A DNA stretch of 64,000 nucleotides, from contig JBBQNJ010000012.1 of NCBI GenBank assembly GCA_038329845.1, positions 14,944-78,943 on the forward strand, given 5' to 3'. This DNA comes from JBBQNJ01 sp038329845. Lineage in GTDB: Bacteria; Planctomycetota; Phycisphaerae; Tepidisphaerales; Tepidisphaeraceae. The first letter of the stretch is position 1; every line of letters starts with the position of its first letter. This document shows, piece by piece, positions 34,627 through 43,334 of this stretch. Position numbers and translations under genes: made by a program. The notes beneath the pieces were generated by a model. The model made no database searches, was not told the DNA's origin, and saw only the letters and a program-made list of their open reading frames with translations.

Positions 34627-35505
34627 ATGTCTGATGCGAAGGGTGGTGAAGGGTCGGGAGACATTGATGCGCCGTTGCCCGGCACGTCGAAGACTCCCGA
34701 CCCCTTCGTGGACGGCGAGCCGTTTGTGGGCGCGGCGAAGCATGTGCTGACCAAGGTTCCGGAGGTGACTCTCACCTTCTGGATCATCAAGATCCTGGCC
34801 ACGACCCTGGGCGAGACCGGGGGCGATTCGGTGACGATGACGCTCGACTGGGGCTATCTCGCGGGCACGGCGCTGTTCCTCTCGACGCTGGTTGCGCTGG
34901 TCGTGTGGCAGATCGGGGCGAAGAAGTTTCATCCTTTCTTGTATTGGGCCACGATCGTGGCCTCGACCACAGCCGGCACCACGATGGCCGACTTCTTCGA
35001 TCGTTCGCTGGGCATCGGGTATCTCGGCGGCTCGCTGACGCTGCTGGCGATGCTGATGGCAACGCTGGCGGCGTGGTATTTCACGATGGGCTCGGTCTCG
35101 GTGCGGACCGTGGTGCGGCCGGGGACCGAGGCATTCTACTGGGCCACGATCACGGTCTCGCAAACGCTGGGCACCGCACTGGGGGACTGGATCGCCGATG
35201 ATACGCCTCTGGGCTTTGGGGGAGGCGCGCTGGTGTTCCTGGGCCTGATCGCCGTTGTCGCCGCACTCTACTACCGGACGCGCATCTCGCGAGTGGCGTT
35301 GTTCTGGGCCGCTTTCATCCTGACCCGTCCGCTGGGCGCGACCGTGGGCGATTTACTCGACAAGCCGGTGGCCGAAGGGGGGCTGAACTTCAGCCGGCCA
35401 CTGGCCAGCGCCGTGATCGCCGTGGCGATCCTGATCTGCCTTCTGCTACTCCCGCAGCGCGCCGGCCGGCACCCCGGCCATGGGCCCGAGCAGCAGCCGG
35501 CCTGA
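34627..35505 (+). CDS. Membrane protein with four internal repeats (COG4705-like)
   Basis: A 292-residue protein with eight or so transmembrane helices made of four repeats. Each repeat has a helix starting FW/YWA and a turn with G-T/E-T-x-x-D: TFWIIKILATTLGETGGD (about 50-67), FLYWATIVASTTAGTTMADF, AFYWATITVSQTLGTALGDW and ALFWAAFILTRPLGATVGDL. This is the pattern of the COG4705 uncharacterised membrane-anchored proteins. The N-terminal 40 residues are soluble. It precedes a PepSY-like protein and a two-component system on the same strand, suggesting a regulated envelope function. Transported or sensed substance unknown. Confidence 0.75.
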   Translation: MSDAKGGEGSGDIDAPLPGTSKTPDPFVDGEPFVGAAKHVLTKVPEVTLTFWIIKILATTLGETGGDSVTMTLDWGYLAGTALFLSTLVALVVWQIGAKKFHPFLYWATIVASTTAGTTMADFFDRSLGIGYLGGSLTLLAMLMATLAAWYFTMGSVSVRTVVRPGTEAFYWATITVSQTLGTALGDWIADDTPLGFGGGALVFLGLIAVVAALYYRTRISRVALFWAAFILTRPLGATVGDLLDKPVAEGGLNFSRPLASAVIAVAILICLLLLPQRAGRHPGHGPEQQPA

Positions 35506-35582
35506 ACGAAGAGAAACAGTCGCATGGCGGAGCAGTCGAATGTTTCGACTCCCACCCTGCGGAACATGAAAGGAGTTCCGAT

Positions 35583-35948
35583 ATGTCGAAGCGATGGATT
35601 CTGATGGCGCTGATGGCGCTGGGATTGGCCGGCACGGCGGCGTTGAGCGTGCGCGGCGCCGATGCGGCCAAGAACGATGCGCAGGAGCAGAAGAAGGAAG
35701 CCGACGAGGTGAAGGTCACGCTGGACCAACTGCCCGCCGCGGTCAAGGACACTCTGCTAAAGGAAGTCGGCAAGGGCACGATCAGCGACATCGACAAAGA
35801 AACGGAGGACGGCAAGACGATCTACGAGGCCGACGCCACCATCGACGGCAAGAATTGGGAAATCAAGATCGCCGAGGATGGCAAACTCATCAGTAAAAAG
35901 CTGGATGATGAGAAAGACGAGCATAACCAGCACGAGGACAAGAACTGA
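35583..35948 (+). CDS. Periplasmic PepSY-like protein
   Basis: A 121-residue secreted protein. The signal peptide is RWILMALMALGLAGTAAL, with cleavage probably near VRGADA. The mature part has TLDQLPAAVKDTLLKEVGKG followed by EDGKTIYEADATIDGKNWEI and KIAEDGKLISKK, the helix-strand order of PepSY/BLIP-like domains. It ends in a charged tail rich in Asp, Glu, His and Lys (DDEKDEHNQHEDKN). Shine-Dalgarno AAGGAG is at about 35571. Such proteins often sit beside two-component genes as inhibitors or ligand-binding regulators. Confidence 0.8.
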   Translation: MSKRWILMALMALGLAGTAALSVRGADAAKNDAQEQKKEADEVKVTLDQLPAAVKDTLLKEVGKGTISDIDKETEDGKTIYEADATIDGKNWEIKIAEDGKLISKKLDDEKDEHNQHEDKN

Positions 35949-36019
35949 ACGTTCGGTATAAGTCTTTGCTAGACGGTCAGGGCCGGCGAGGCAACCGGCC
36001 TTGACCTTTCATATACTGC

Positions 36020-36133
36020 AACACTTCAGCCGTCTGCCGCGATTCCCGTTTTGCGGCCTCAGTCAAGTTGAGTCTGTCTGCTGCCCCGCGATATCAGCCT
36101 CAGAATCAGCGTGGCGGCATTCGGCTGAAATGT
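36020..36133. repeat. 115-bp dispersed element, copy 2, at the response-regulator promoter
   Basis: Nearly identical to 16779-16893. Here it fills the gap between the PepSY gene and the response regulator. Its right end is 18 bases before the regulator start, and the TATACT box (36140-36145) lies just outside, so the -35 region of that promoter falls inside the repeat. Confidence 0.7.
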
Positions 36134-36151
36134 TACCCCTATACTCTGTCC

Positions 36152-36826
36152 ATGCGCGTGCTTCTGATCGAGGATTCCGAGCGCTTGCAACGGTCGGTTG
36201 CGGCGGGACTTCGCGACGCCGGTTATGCCGTGGACATCGCCGGCAACGGAACACAGGGCCTGTGGAATGCTCAATCCCACGACTATGACGTGATCGTACT
36301 CGACTTGATGCTGCCGGGAATGCACGGGCTGGACGTTCTAAGGCGCTTGCGGGAGGGGGGGGCTCAGTCGCATGTGCTTGTTCTGACCGCCAAGGATACC
36401 GTCGAGGATCGCGTTCGCGGGCTGCGGTCTGGAGCCGACGACTATCTGATCAAGCCGTTTGCCTTCGATGAACTGCTGGCCCGGATTCAGGCCCTGGTCC
36501 GGCGCCGCCATGGCGAAAAGAACCCGCGGATGACCCTCGGGGCGCTGGAGATCAACGTGGCGAGCCGCGCCGTTGTCTGGCATGGAGATCCGGTCAACCT
36601 CACGTCGCGGGAGTACGCCCTGTTGGAATACCTGGCGGCGCGGCGCGGGCAGGTTGTTTCCCGCACCGAGATCGAAGCCCATATTTACGACGAACAGGCC
36701 GAACCGATGAGCAATGTCGTGGACGCAGCGATCTATGCGCTGCGGCGCAAGCTGGAACACGCAGGCGAGCCGTCGATCATCAAGACGCGGCGGGGAATGG
36801 GCTACATACTGGACTGCGAAACGTGA
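36152..36826 (+). CDS. Response regulator, OmpR/PhoB family
   Basis: A 224-residue regulator. The receiver domain starts MRVLLIEDSERLQ, with phospho-acceptor Asp51 (VIVLDLMLPG), Thr in LVLTAKD and Lys in DYLIKPFAF. The C-terminal winged helix has NLTSREYALLEYLAARRG and IYALRRKLEH, ending TRRGMGYIL. TATACT is six bases before the ATG and no Shine-Dalgarno is present, suggesting a leaderless mRNA. It is coupled to the kinase gene by a GTGA overlap. The PepSY and membrane-protein genes upstream are likely targets. Confidence 0.95.
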   Translation: MRVLLIEDSERLQRSVAAGLRDAGYAVDIAGNGTQGLWNAQSHDYDVIVLDLMLPGMHGLDVLRRLREGGAQSHVLVLTAKDTVEDRVRGLRSGADDYLIKPFAFDELLARIQALVRRRHGEKNPRMTLGALEINVASRAVVWHGDPVNLTSREYALLEYLAARRGQVVSRTEIEAHIYDEQAEPMSNVVDAAIYALRRKLEHAGEPSIIKTRRGMGYILDCET

Positions 36827-38268
36827 GCCGCTCGCTTCATCGTCAACTGTTCTGGCCGTTGCTGCTGGGGGTGTTGGGGGTCGGCATGGCCGCGGGACTG
36901 TTGCTGTACCTCGGGGTTCGGTCTGAATTCCTGGAGCAATTTGACGCCTCGCTCGCCGAGCAGGGGCGCTCGCTGGGTTCGTTCGTCAAGCTCACCGACG
37001 GCGGGCGCGTCGAAATGGACGTGGACGACGACCCCCTGTCGCAGTTTGCTCCCGGCCGTCATGCTGAATATTTCGAGATCTGGCTACCAGACGGGTCGGT
37101 TCTTGCGCGGTCGCCGTCGCTGGCATCTGATCACCTGCCCAGGCAAATGGCGGCACCGCAACGGCCATTGTTCAGGGACGTGCGCCTGCCGGATGGCCGA
37201 CCGGGCCGGGCCATCATCATGTCGGTAGCTCCGCGGTGGGATGAGGATGATTCTCACGGCAACGCCGCCGCCTCGGCCACGGCCCGGGCCGCCGAGGTTT
37301 CGGCCGTGCAGCTGGCGCTGGCCAGGGATCGAGAGGAATTGGACGAGGCGCTCGCCACCTTGTTGACGGCGCTGATGCTCACGGCCGTCTTGATGTCGCT
37401 GATTGTGCCCCTGATCGTTTCGATCGTTGTCAGACGGGGACTTCGCCCGTTAAACGCCCTCGCCAGCCATGCCGCCGCGATTGATGCGGCCAGCCTGGGG
37501 TCGCGATTTGCGACGCGGGACCTGCCGGCGGAACTGACGCCGATCTGCGCGAAACTCAACGAATTGCTGCACCGCCTGGATGAGGCGTTTCAGCGCGAAA
37601 GGCGCTTCACCGCTGATGCCGCCCATGAGCTGCGCACGCCGATCGCCGAACTGCGCTCGCTTGCCGAAGTCGCCCTGCGAACAAACCCTGAGCCAGCGGC
37701 GGCGGCGGCCTACTTCCAGGATGCGCTGAATATTGCCGTGCAGATGGAGCGACTGGTGATCATGCTGCTGGGGCTGGCTCGCGGACAGGCAAAGCAACAG
37801 CAGGTCGCGCGCGAATCGTGCGATCTGGCCCAGTTGGTCAACGCAACCTGGAAGACTCTGCGGGAGCCCGCCGAGAAGCGGAGACTGCGCTTGGACATCC
37901 TCCTTCCGGAAACGGCGGAAGTGATATCCGACCGGGGCTTACTCTCGGCGGTGCTGCGGAACGTGATGTCCAACGCCGTCGATCATTCTCCGGCCGGGGG
38001 AGAAGTCGTGTGCCGATTGGAGAAGGAGGATGTCGCCTGGACTTTGGAACTGCGGAATAGCAACGACTCGCTAACATCGGCGGACCTGGCCCATCTCGGC
38101 GAGCCGTTCTGGCGGCATTCGGCGGCCCGCGGCGACCAGGCTCACGCCGGGCTGGGGCTGGCGCTAGTCCGAAGATATTGCGATATCCTCGGGATTATTC
38201 TCCGAGTTGACCTGCCCTCACCCACGTGCTTCCGCATCGCCCTGACCGTGGGGGACGACAAGTCGTGA
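36823..38268 (+). CDS. Sensor histidine kinase
   Basis: A 481-residue membrane kinase starting at GTG 36823. Two transmembrane helices (about 10-30 and 180-203) enclose a periplasmic sensor of about 150 residues. HAMP-like RGLRPLNALASHAAAID follows. The phospho-acceptor His268 is in RFTADAAHELRTPIAELRSL. The ATP-binding domain has the N box NVMSNAVDHSPAGG and the G box AHAGLGLALVRRYCD; a clear DxGxG box is weak, with LAHLGEPFWRH as the F box. It phosphorylates the upstream regulator. The signal is unknown. Confidence 0.92.
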   Translation: MSRSLHRQLFWPLLLGVLGVGMAAGLLLYLGVRSEFLEQFDASLAEQGRSLGSFVKLTDGGRVEMDVDDDPLSQFAPGRHAEYFEIWLPDGSVLARSPSLASDHLPRQMAAPQRPLFRDVRLPDGRPGRAIIMSVAPRWDEDDSHGNAAASATARAAEVSAVQLALARDREELDEALATLLTALMLTAVLMSLIVPLIVSIVVRRGLRPLNALASHAAAIDAASLGSRFATRDLPAELTPICAKLNELLHRLDEAFQRERRFTADAAHELRTPIAELRSLAEVALRTNPEPAAAAAYFQDALNIAVQMERLVIMLLGLARGQAKQQQVARESCDLAQLVNATWKTLREPAEKRRLRLDILLPETAEVISDRGLLSAVLRNVMSNAVDHSPAGGEVVCRLEKEDVAWTLELRNSNDSLTSADLAHLGEPFWRHSAARGDQAHAGLGLALVRRYCDILGIILRVDLPSPTCFRIALTVGDDKS

Positions 38269-38586
38269 CAACCCGCATCGTCGCTCAGTAGAATTGCCGG
38301 GAAGCAAAACCGGACGCGGTGAATTTCAGGCACCGTCGCCACGGTGTTCGATTGTTCCGCGGTCTTTCGCGGGAGGAAGGCCGGCGTGCCCGCGGTGTTA
38401 ACAGCCGTTCCATGGCTCATCTCCATAAAAACCCCGGGTTCCAGGCCGATCAGTCCCCCCGATTATCCAATTCTTGATGCTCCCCCAAAATTCGGGCACC
38501 CCTTGGAGGAGCAACCGCGGAGTCAGCCCTACGCGCTGGGCGGGTTGGCGGCTACACTGGGGGTTTCAACGAGCCCAGGAGACTTT
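38269..38586. other. Intergenic region between kinase and ABC genes
   Basis: 318 bases without a convincing gene, RNA or terminator. AGGAG at 38577-38581 is the Shine-Dalgarno of the next gene. Confidence 0.5.
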
Positions 38587-39531
38587 ATGCCCGTGGACCG
38601 ATCGGCACCGATCCTGCGAACCGAGAACCTGACCAAGAAGTTCGGCGATCATGTCGCGCTGGACAATCTGACCCTCACCGTGCATCGCGGGGAGGTGTTC
38701 GGCTACATCGGACCCAACGGATCGGGAAAGACCACCACGTTTCGAATCCTCTGCGGATTGCTCGATGCCACCAGCGGCAAGGCGATCGTCGCCGACCAGC
38801 TCGTCACCGGCAATAAGGACATGATCAAGCGCAAGGTCGGTTATCTGCCCGACAACTTCGGGGTCTATCCCACCTTGCGGGTCTGGGAATACCTCGACTT
38901 CTTCGCCGCCGCCTATCGAATTCCTTCCAAGCAGCGCACGGGTCGGATCGATGAGTGTCTGAACATCGCCAACGCGATGGAATTCCGCGACAAGCTGATG
39001 GGCGCGCTCAGCCGCGGGATGAAGCAGCGCGTCGGCATCGCCAAGACGCTGCTGCACGATCCGGCGGTGCTGATCCTGGATGAACCGGCGGCCACGATCG
39101 ACCCGCGAGCCCGCATCCAGATGCGCCGGCTGCTGCGCGATCTGGCCGACTTGGGCAAGGCGGTGCTGGTCTCGTCGCACATCCTGCCGGAATTGGCCGA
39201 TGTGTGCGACACGGTGGGGATTCTCCAGGCCGGTAAGCTGGTCGCGTGCGGGCAGGTGCAGGAGATTCTTCGGACGGTTCAGCAGCGTCGGGTGATGGAG
39301 ATCGGGGTGCTGGGCCTCGCCGCCGAGGCCCGCGCGGCGCTGGCCGCGGCACCGGGGGAGTGGCAGGCGGTGAGCGGCGCCGACGACAATGCCCTGCGCT
39401 ATGAAGTGCAGGCCGACGAGCAACAGCTCGCCCAGACGCTGCAACTGCTGCTGAAGCGCGGGATTCCCGTGGTCAGTTTCCACGAGGCCCCGGCGGATCT
39501 TGAGGATGTGTTCATGACCCTGACCCAGTAG
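38587..39531 (+). CDS. ABC transporter ATP-binding protein
   Basis: A 314-residue ATPase of the ABC-2/CcmA type. Walker A is GPNGSGKTTTFRIL (about 44-57), the signature is GALSRGMKQRVGIAKTLL, and Walker B is AVLILDEPAATIDPRARI. The H-loop is SSHILPEL. The C-terminal 90 residues resemble the dimerising tail of exporters. Shine-Dalgarno AGGAG is six bases before the ATG. It forms an operon with the permease 19 bases downstream. Substrate unknown. Confidence 0.95.
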   Translation: MPVDRSAPILRTENLTKKFGDHVALDNLTLTVHRGEVFGYIGPNGSGKTTTFRILCGLLDATSGKAIVADQLVTGNKDMIKRKVGYLPDNFGVYPTLRVWEYLDFFAAAYRIPSKQRTGRIDECLNIANAMEFRDKLMGALSRGMKQRVGIAKTLLHDPAVLILDEPAATIDPRARIQMRRLLRDLADLGKAVLVSSHILPELADVCDTVGILQAGKLVACGQVQEILRTVQQRRVMEIGVLGLAAEARAALAAAPGEWQAVSGADDNALRYEVQADEQQLAQTLQLLLKRGIPVVSFHEAPADLEDVFMTLTQ

Positions 39532-39550
39532 GTTTTCTTGCCCCGATGCC

Positions 39551-41266
39551 ATGATCAACCCCGTGCTGCGCAAAGACATCCTCGGCCTGCTGCGACTCAA
39601 GCGCGTCGCCGCCATCCAGGTCTTTTTCATCCTCGTTTTGTCGGTCATGGTCCTGGCGACATGGCCGCAATCCGGCGTGATCGGCGGAAGCGTCGAGGTC
39701 GCCCAGGCAAACTCGTCCATCAACGCCGGCACCGGCGACTCCGACGGCCTGGTGCGACGCCAGGACCAACTGCTGCTGGGGCTGGTGGTGGGGCAGATCG
39801 TCCTGCTGGTGTTGTTCGTCCCCGGCATCGCCGCCACGGCGCTGACGGGCGAAAAAGAGGCCAACACGCTCGAGATGCTCTACGCCTCGCGCCTCACGCC
39901 CGGACAAATCATTTGGGGCAAAGTCGCGCTGTCGATCGCCTATCCCCTGCTGCTGTTGATCAGCGGGTTGCCGTTCGTGGCGCTGCTCAACTATCGCGGC
40001 GATGTGCAGAGCGGCGACTTACTCTGGTCGTATGTGATCCTGGTGGTGACGGCGATTTTCCTGGGCATGCTTTCGCTGGTGATCTCGGCGGTCTGCCGGC
40101 AATCCAGCACCGCGCTGGTCGCGGGGTACGTCGTGACCCTGACGGTCTGCGGCGGGGTGCTCGTGCCGGCGGCGATCATGCTCGATCAGCAGGGCGGCCC
40201 GCTGGCCGGCGTGTTGCACGGGGTGCGGGCGATCTCGCCCATCGCCGCGGCGTTGTCGCTGCTTCGGCCCCACCTCAACAGCCTGGGCGGTAGCGATCTG
40301 AAGCAGCTTCCGGCGCTGCATCCGATCTTCATCGTGGTGGCGGTGGTGGCGTCGGCGGGGTGTTTCATGGTGCTGGTGTCGCGGTTGCGGCGCCCGCCGC
40401 AGGAAGCCCTGCCCACGACGCCGCAAAGCCCGGCGCAGCGCTCGCTGGGTCGTCGTCTGATGTACCTGATCGATCCAAAAAAGCGCCGAAAGCCGTTCGG
40501 AACGTTTAATCCCATCCTGGGCAAGGAGCGGCGCACGAGCAATCTCGGCTCAGGGTCGTGGTTGATCCGGCTGACCTACGCAGCGCTGTTTTTGTCGCTG
40601 GCGCTGGCGGCGATGGCGTTGTACGGGGGCAGCGAATACAGCGATTTGCTTCGCTACGTGGTGGCGATCCTGGTGTCGTTTCAGATGGGGATCATCGCGT
40701 TGGTGGTGCCCAGTCTCACCAGTTCGACGATCAGCAACGAACTGGAGAACGGCACGTTCGAGATTTTGCGTCTAGCGCCACTGCGGGGCTCGACGATCTT
40801 CTGGGGAAAGTTCATCCCGTCGTTTCTTCCGGCCCTGCTGCCCAACTTGGCGCTGCTGCCCGCCTATGGTGCCATCACCTTCATCGATCACGGCTATATT
40901 CCGCGGCTGGTGCTGCTGGTTCCCGTGATCGCCATGGCGGTGTTGTTCTGCTGCACGCTGGGGCTTACCTGCTCGACCTGGTTCAACAACACCGCCCGGG
41001 CCACGGTGACGGCGTACGTGATCACCGCCGCGGTGTTCGTCTTGCCGATGCTCGTGTGGTGGGCCTCGCCCGAGCCGATTCCCTTGCACACCGGCAAATG
41101 GATCGCGGCGATAAGCCCGCTGGTGATCGGGCTGAATCTGCTTCCGGCTTCCAGCTCCGAAGTGCAAGGCCTTTATGGCTATCACCTGTGGATTATGGGC
41201 GGCGCGTGCGTCGGGATGCTGCTGGCGGCGCGGATTCGCCTGGCGATGTTGCTGCGACACGGTTAG
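39551..41266 (+). CDS. ABC-2 type permease, double-length
   Basis: A 571-residue membrane protein with two permease halves. The first half holds FVPGIAATALTGEKEANTLE and MLYASRLTPGQIIWGK, the usual ABC-2 EKE(x)nTLE motif. The second half repeats it as LVVPSLTSSTISNELENGTF and EILRLAPLRGSTIFWGK. A cytoplasmic linker (about 270-330) joins them. So one polypeptide probably replaces the usual homodimer. It works with the ATPase upstream and is followed 16 bases later by a secreted HEAT protein. Confidence 0.9.
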   Translation: MINPVLRKDILGLLRLKRVAAIQVFFILVLSVMVLATWPQSGVIGGSVEVAQANSSINAGTGDSDGLVRRQDQLLLGLVVGQIVLLVLFVPGIAATALTGEKEANTLEMLYASRLTPGQIIWGKVALSIAYPLLLLISGLPFVALLNYRGDVQSGDLLWSYVILVVTAIFLGMLSLVISAVCRQSSTALVAGYVVTLTVCGGVLVPAAIMLDQQGGPLAGVLHGVRAISPIAAALSLLRPHLNSLGGSDLKQLPALHPIFIVVAVVASAGCFMVLVSRLRRPPQEALPTTPQSPAQRSLGRRLMYLIDPKKRRKPFGTFNPILGKERRTSNLGSGSWLIRLTYAALFLSLALAAMALYGGSEYSDLLRYVVAILVSFQMGIIALVVPSLTSSTISNELENGTFEILRLAPLRGSTIFWGKFIPSFLPALLPNLALLPAYGAITFIDHGYIPRLVLLVPVIAMAVLFCCTLGLTCSTWFNNTARATVTAYVITAAVFVLPMLVWWASPEPIPLHTGKWIAAISPLVIGLNLLPASSSEVQGLYGYHLWIMGGACVGMLLAARIRLAMLLRHG

Positions 41267-41282
41267 CAAGGAACGCACACTC

Positions 41283-43013
41283 ATGCACACCCTTCAACGG
41301 ATTCTGTTGGCGCTGGGAATGGCGATTCTCGCGGTCGCCGTGCAACCCTCGCCGGCGCAGACGCACCCGGCGGATGACAAGCTGGGCTACGGCGATGAAG
41401 GATTGAACATTGCCCCGGCGATCGTGGTCAACACCACCTCGCCGCGCACGGTCAAGCTGCTGGGCGAGGCGCAGAAGGCGGCCGGGGGCAGCGCCAAGCT
41501 CGGGCTCACCGCCGAACTGGGCGCTACCAAGCGCCCCGAGGCGGGGCCCTGGCTTCGCGTGGCGATGATGGATGCCGATGCGGCGATTCGCGCCGAGGCG
41601 GCGCGGTCGGCGGGGTGGGCGCAGCTGAAAGACCTGGCACCGGACGTGGCGCGGCTGATGAAAGATGCCCAGCCGCTGGTTCGGCGCGAGGCCGTGATCG
41701 CGTTGTCTCGCCTGAGTGAATCCGCCAGCGCCGATGAGCCGATCACCGCGCCGGCGCTGAACGATCCCGACGGCGAGGTGGTCGAGGCGGCGATCGCCCA
41801 TGCCCGGACGGCCGCCGACGCGCGGGCGCTGCTGGCGGCGCTGCCGAAGCTGTCGCCGACTCGCCAGGTCAAGGCGATGGTTTCCCTGGGCCGGCTGCTC
41901 AAGCTCGAGCGGGCACCGGCGGTGGCGCAGCTCGCGGGATCGGAGGATGTGGCGCTGCGGACACAGGCCCTGATCACCCTGGGCCAGCTCGGCGCCTCGG
42001 CCCACGCGGCGCAGGTGAGTTCGGCGTTGAGTGATCGGCATCCGACCGTCCGCCGCGCGGCGATTACCGCGCTCGGACGCCTTGTCGAGCCGGCCACCGC
42101 CCAGGCGCGAGCCATCGCCATGCTCACGGATTCCGACCCTTCGGTCGCGGCGGCCGCCGCCGGCGTGCTGGCCGATCATCCCACCGCCGATGCCGTCACG
42201 CCGCTGGTCGCCCGGCTCGACAGCGATTACTCGCCGTTGCACGATGCGGCCCGCGCCGCCCTGGCGGCGGGCGCTCGGGATCCCACCCGGTCGGCCGTGA
42301 TCGCCGCGGCGGCGGCGATGCTGGATTCGGCCAATCCGCGCCGGCGCGAGGATGGGTCATACCTGCTCGGGCATTTGCGCAGCGATGCCCGGCTGGACCG
42401 GCACATTGAGCTGCTGAACGTGCCGGACATTCTCCAGGAGGTGGACTGGTCGCTGGTGCGCCAGGCCGCCGAGTCACTGGGGCAAATCGGCGATTCCAAG
42501 GCCGGCGCGGCGCTGTACGTGCAGGTGCTGCGGGCGCCGACGGGCGAGAAGGATATACAGCCGTCGAAGGACCCGACGGGGATGGCGCGGACATCGGCCG
42601 CGGCGATCGTCGCGGTGGGGCAACTGCGCTACGCCCCGGCGCTGCCGCATGTGCGCCAGCTGGCGTTCGCCAACGCCAAGACCGCCGATCCGACGGTGCA
42701 TGTACCGGGGATATGGGCGCTGGGGGTGCTTTCGCCGGACGCCTCGAGCCAGACGGCAGGCAAGTTGCTGGGCGTGTACAAAAGTGAATTCGAAGGCGAG
42801 GATGCGATCTTCGAGGCGATGAAGGCGCTGGGGAACCTGCGTGCCAAGGGGGCGCTGGATCGCGTGCGGAAAATCGAGGAGGAGTCATCGATCGCGAAGA
42901 TCAAGTGGGCCGCCCACTGGGCCGCCGATCGCATCGCCGGTGTCACCACCGCCTACACCCCCCCGATCGAATCCTGGACCGCCGACACCTCGATCCGCGA
43001 TCTGTCGCAATAG
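41283..43013 (+). CDS. Secreted HEAT-repeat protein
   Basis: A 576-residue protein with a signal peptide (RILLALGMAILAVAVQPSPAQT). The mature part consists of HEAT repeats of about 30 residues: DADAAIRAEAARSAGWAQLK, DAQPLVRREAVIALSRLSES, SEDVALRTQALITLGQLGAS and DRHPTVRRAAITALGRLVEP, among others. It ends TPPIESWTADTSIRD. ATG 41283 is close behind the permease, so it belongs to the ABC operon. It may be a periplasmic partner of the exporter, which is inference from position. Confidence 0.85.
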   Translation: MHTLQRILLALGMAILAVAVQPSPAQTHPADDKLGYGDEGLNIAPAIVVNTTSPRTVKLLGEAQKAAGGSAKLGLTAELGATKRPEAGPWLRVAMMDADAAIRAEAARSAGWAQLKDLAPDVARLMKDAQPLVRREAVIALSRLSESASADEPITAPALNDPDGEVVEAAIAHARTAADARALLAALPKLSPTRQVKAMVSLGRLLKLERAPAVAQLAGSEDVALRTQALITLGQLGASAHAAQVSSALSDRHPTVRRAAITALGRLVEPATAQARAIAMLTDSDPSVAAAAAGVLADHPTADAVTPLVARLDSDYSPLHDAARAALAAGARDPTRSAVIAAAAAMLDSANPRRREDGSYLLGHLRSDARLDRHIELLNVPDILQEVDWSLVRQAAESLGQIGDSKAGAALYVQVLRAPTGEKDIQPSKDPTGMARTSAAAIVAVGQLRYAPALPHVRQLAFANAKTADPTVHVPGIWALGVLSPDASSQTAGKLLGVYKSEFEGEDAIFEAMKALGNLRAKGALDRVRKIEEESSIAKIKWAAHWAADRIAGVTTAYTPPIESWTADTSIRDLSQ

Positions 43014-43334
43014 CCGATCGACGATTCAGCACCCTTCGCTCCGCGCCGCGCATCAGGCGAGAATGCGTGACCGTGTTCGCGGGCTGGATGTTCGGCCTCC
43101 CCGGCCTCGAATCCATAGATTTATCTCCAATCTCATCCGGTTGCTGAGAGCGCCGAGGGATGACCGACTGTGGGACCGCGAGAAAGACCGGGATGCACAG
43201 GATGGGCAGGATAAGGCTCGTTGGTCGGTCCGGCGCGCCCACCCTTCGTGGGCAAGCCCCCGGATCCTGCCCCGCGCATCACGCGTTGCTTCCCGCGACT
43301 GTCACGCCGGGCGGCGGTACAATGATGCTGGCCC
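43014..43334. other. Intergenic region before recG
   Basis: 321 bases. TACAAT at 43318-43323 is the likely -10 of recG, 11 bases before its ATG. Nothing else was recognised. Confidence 0.45.
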
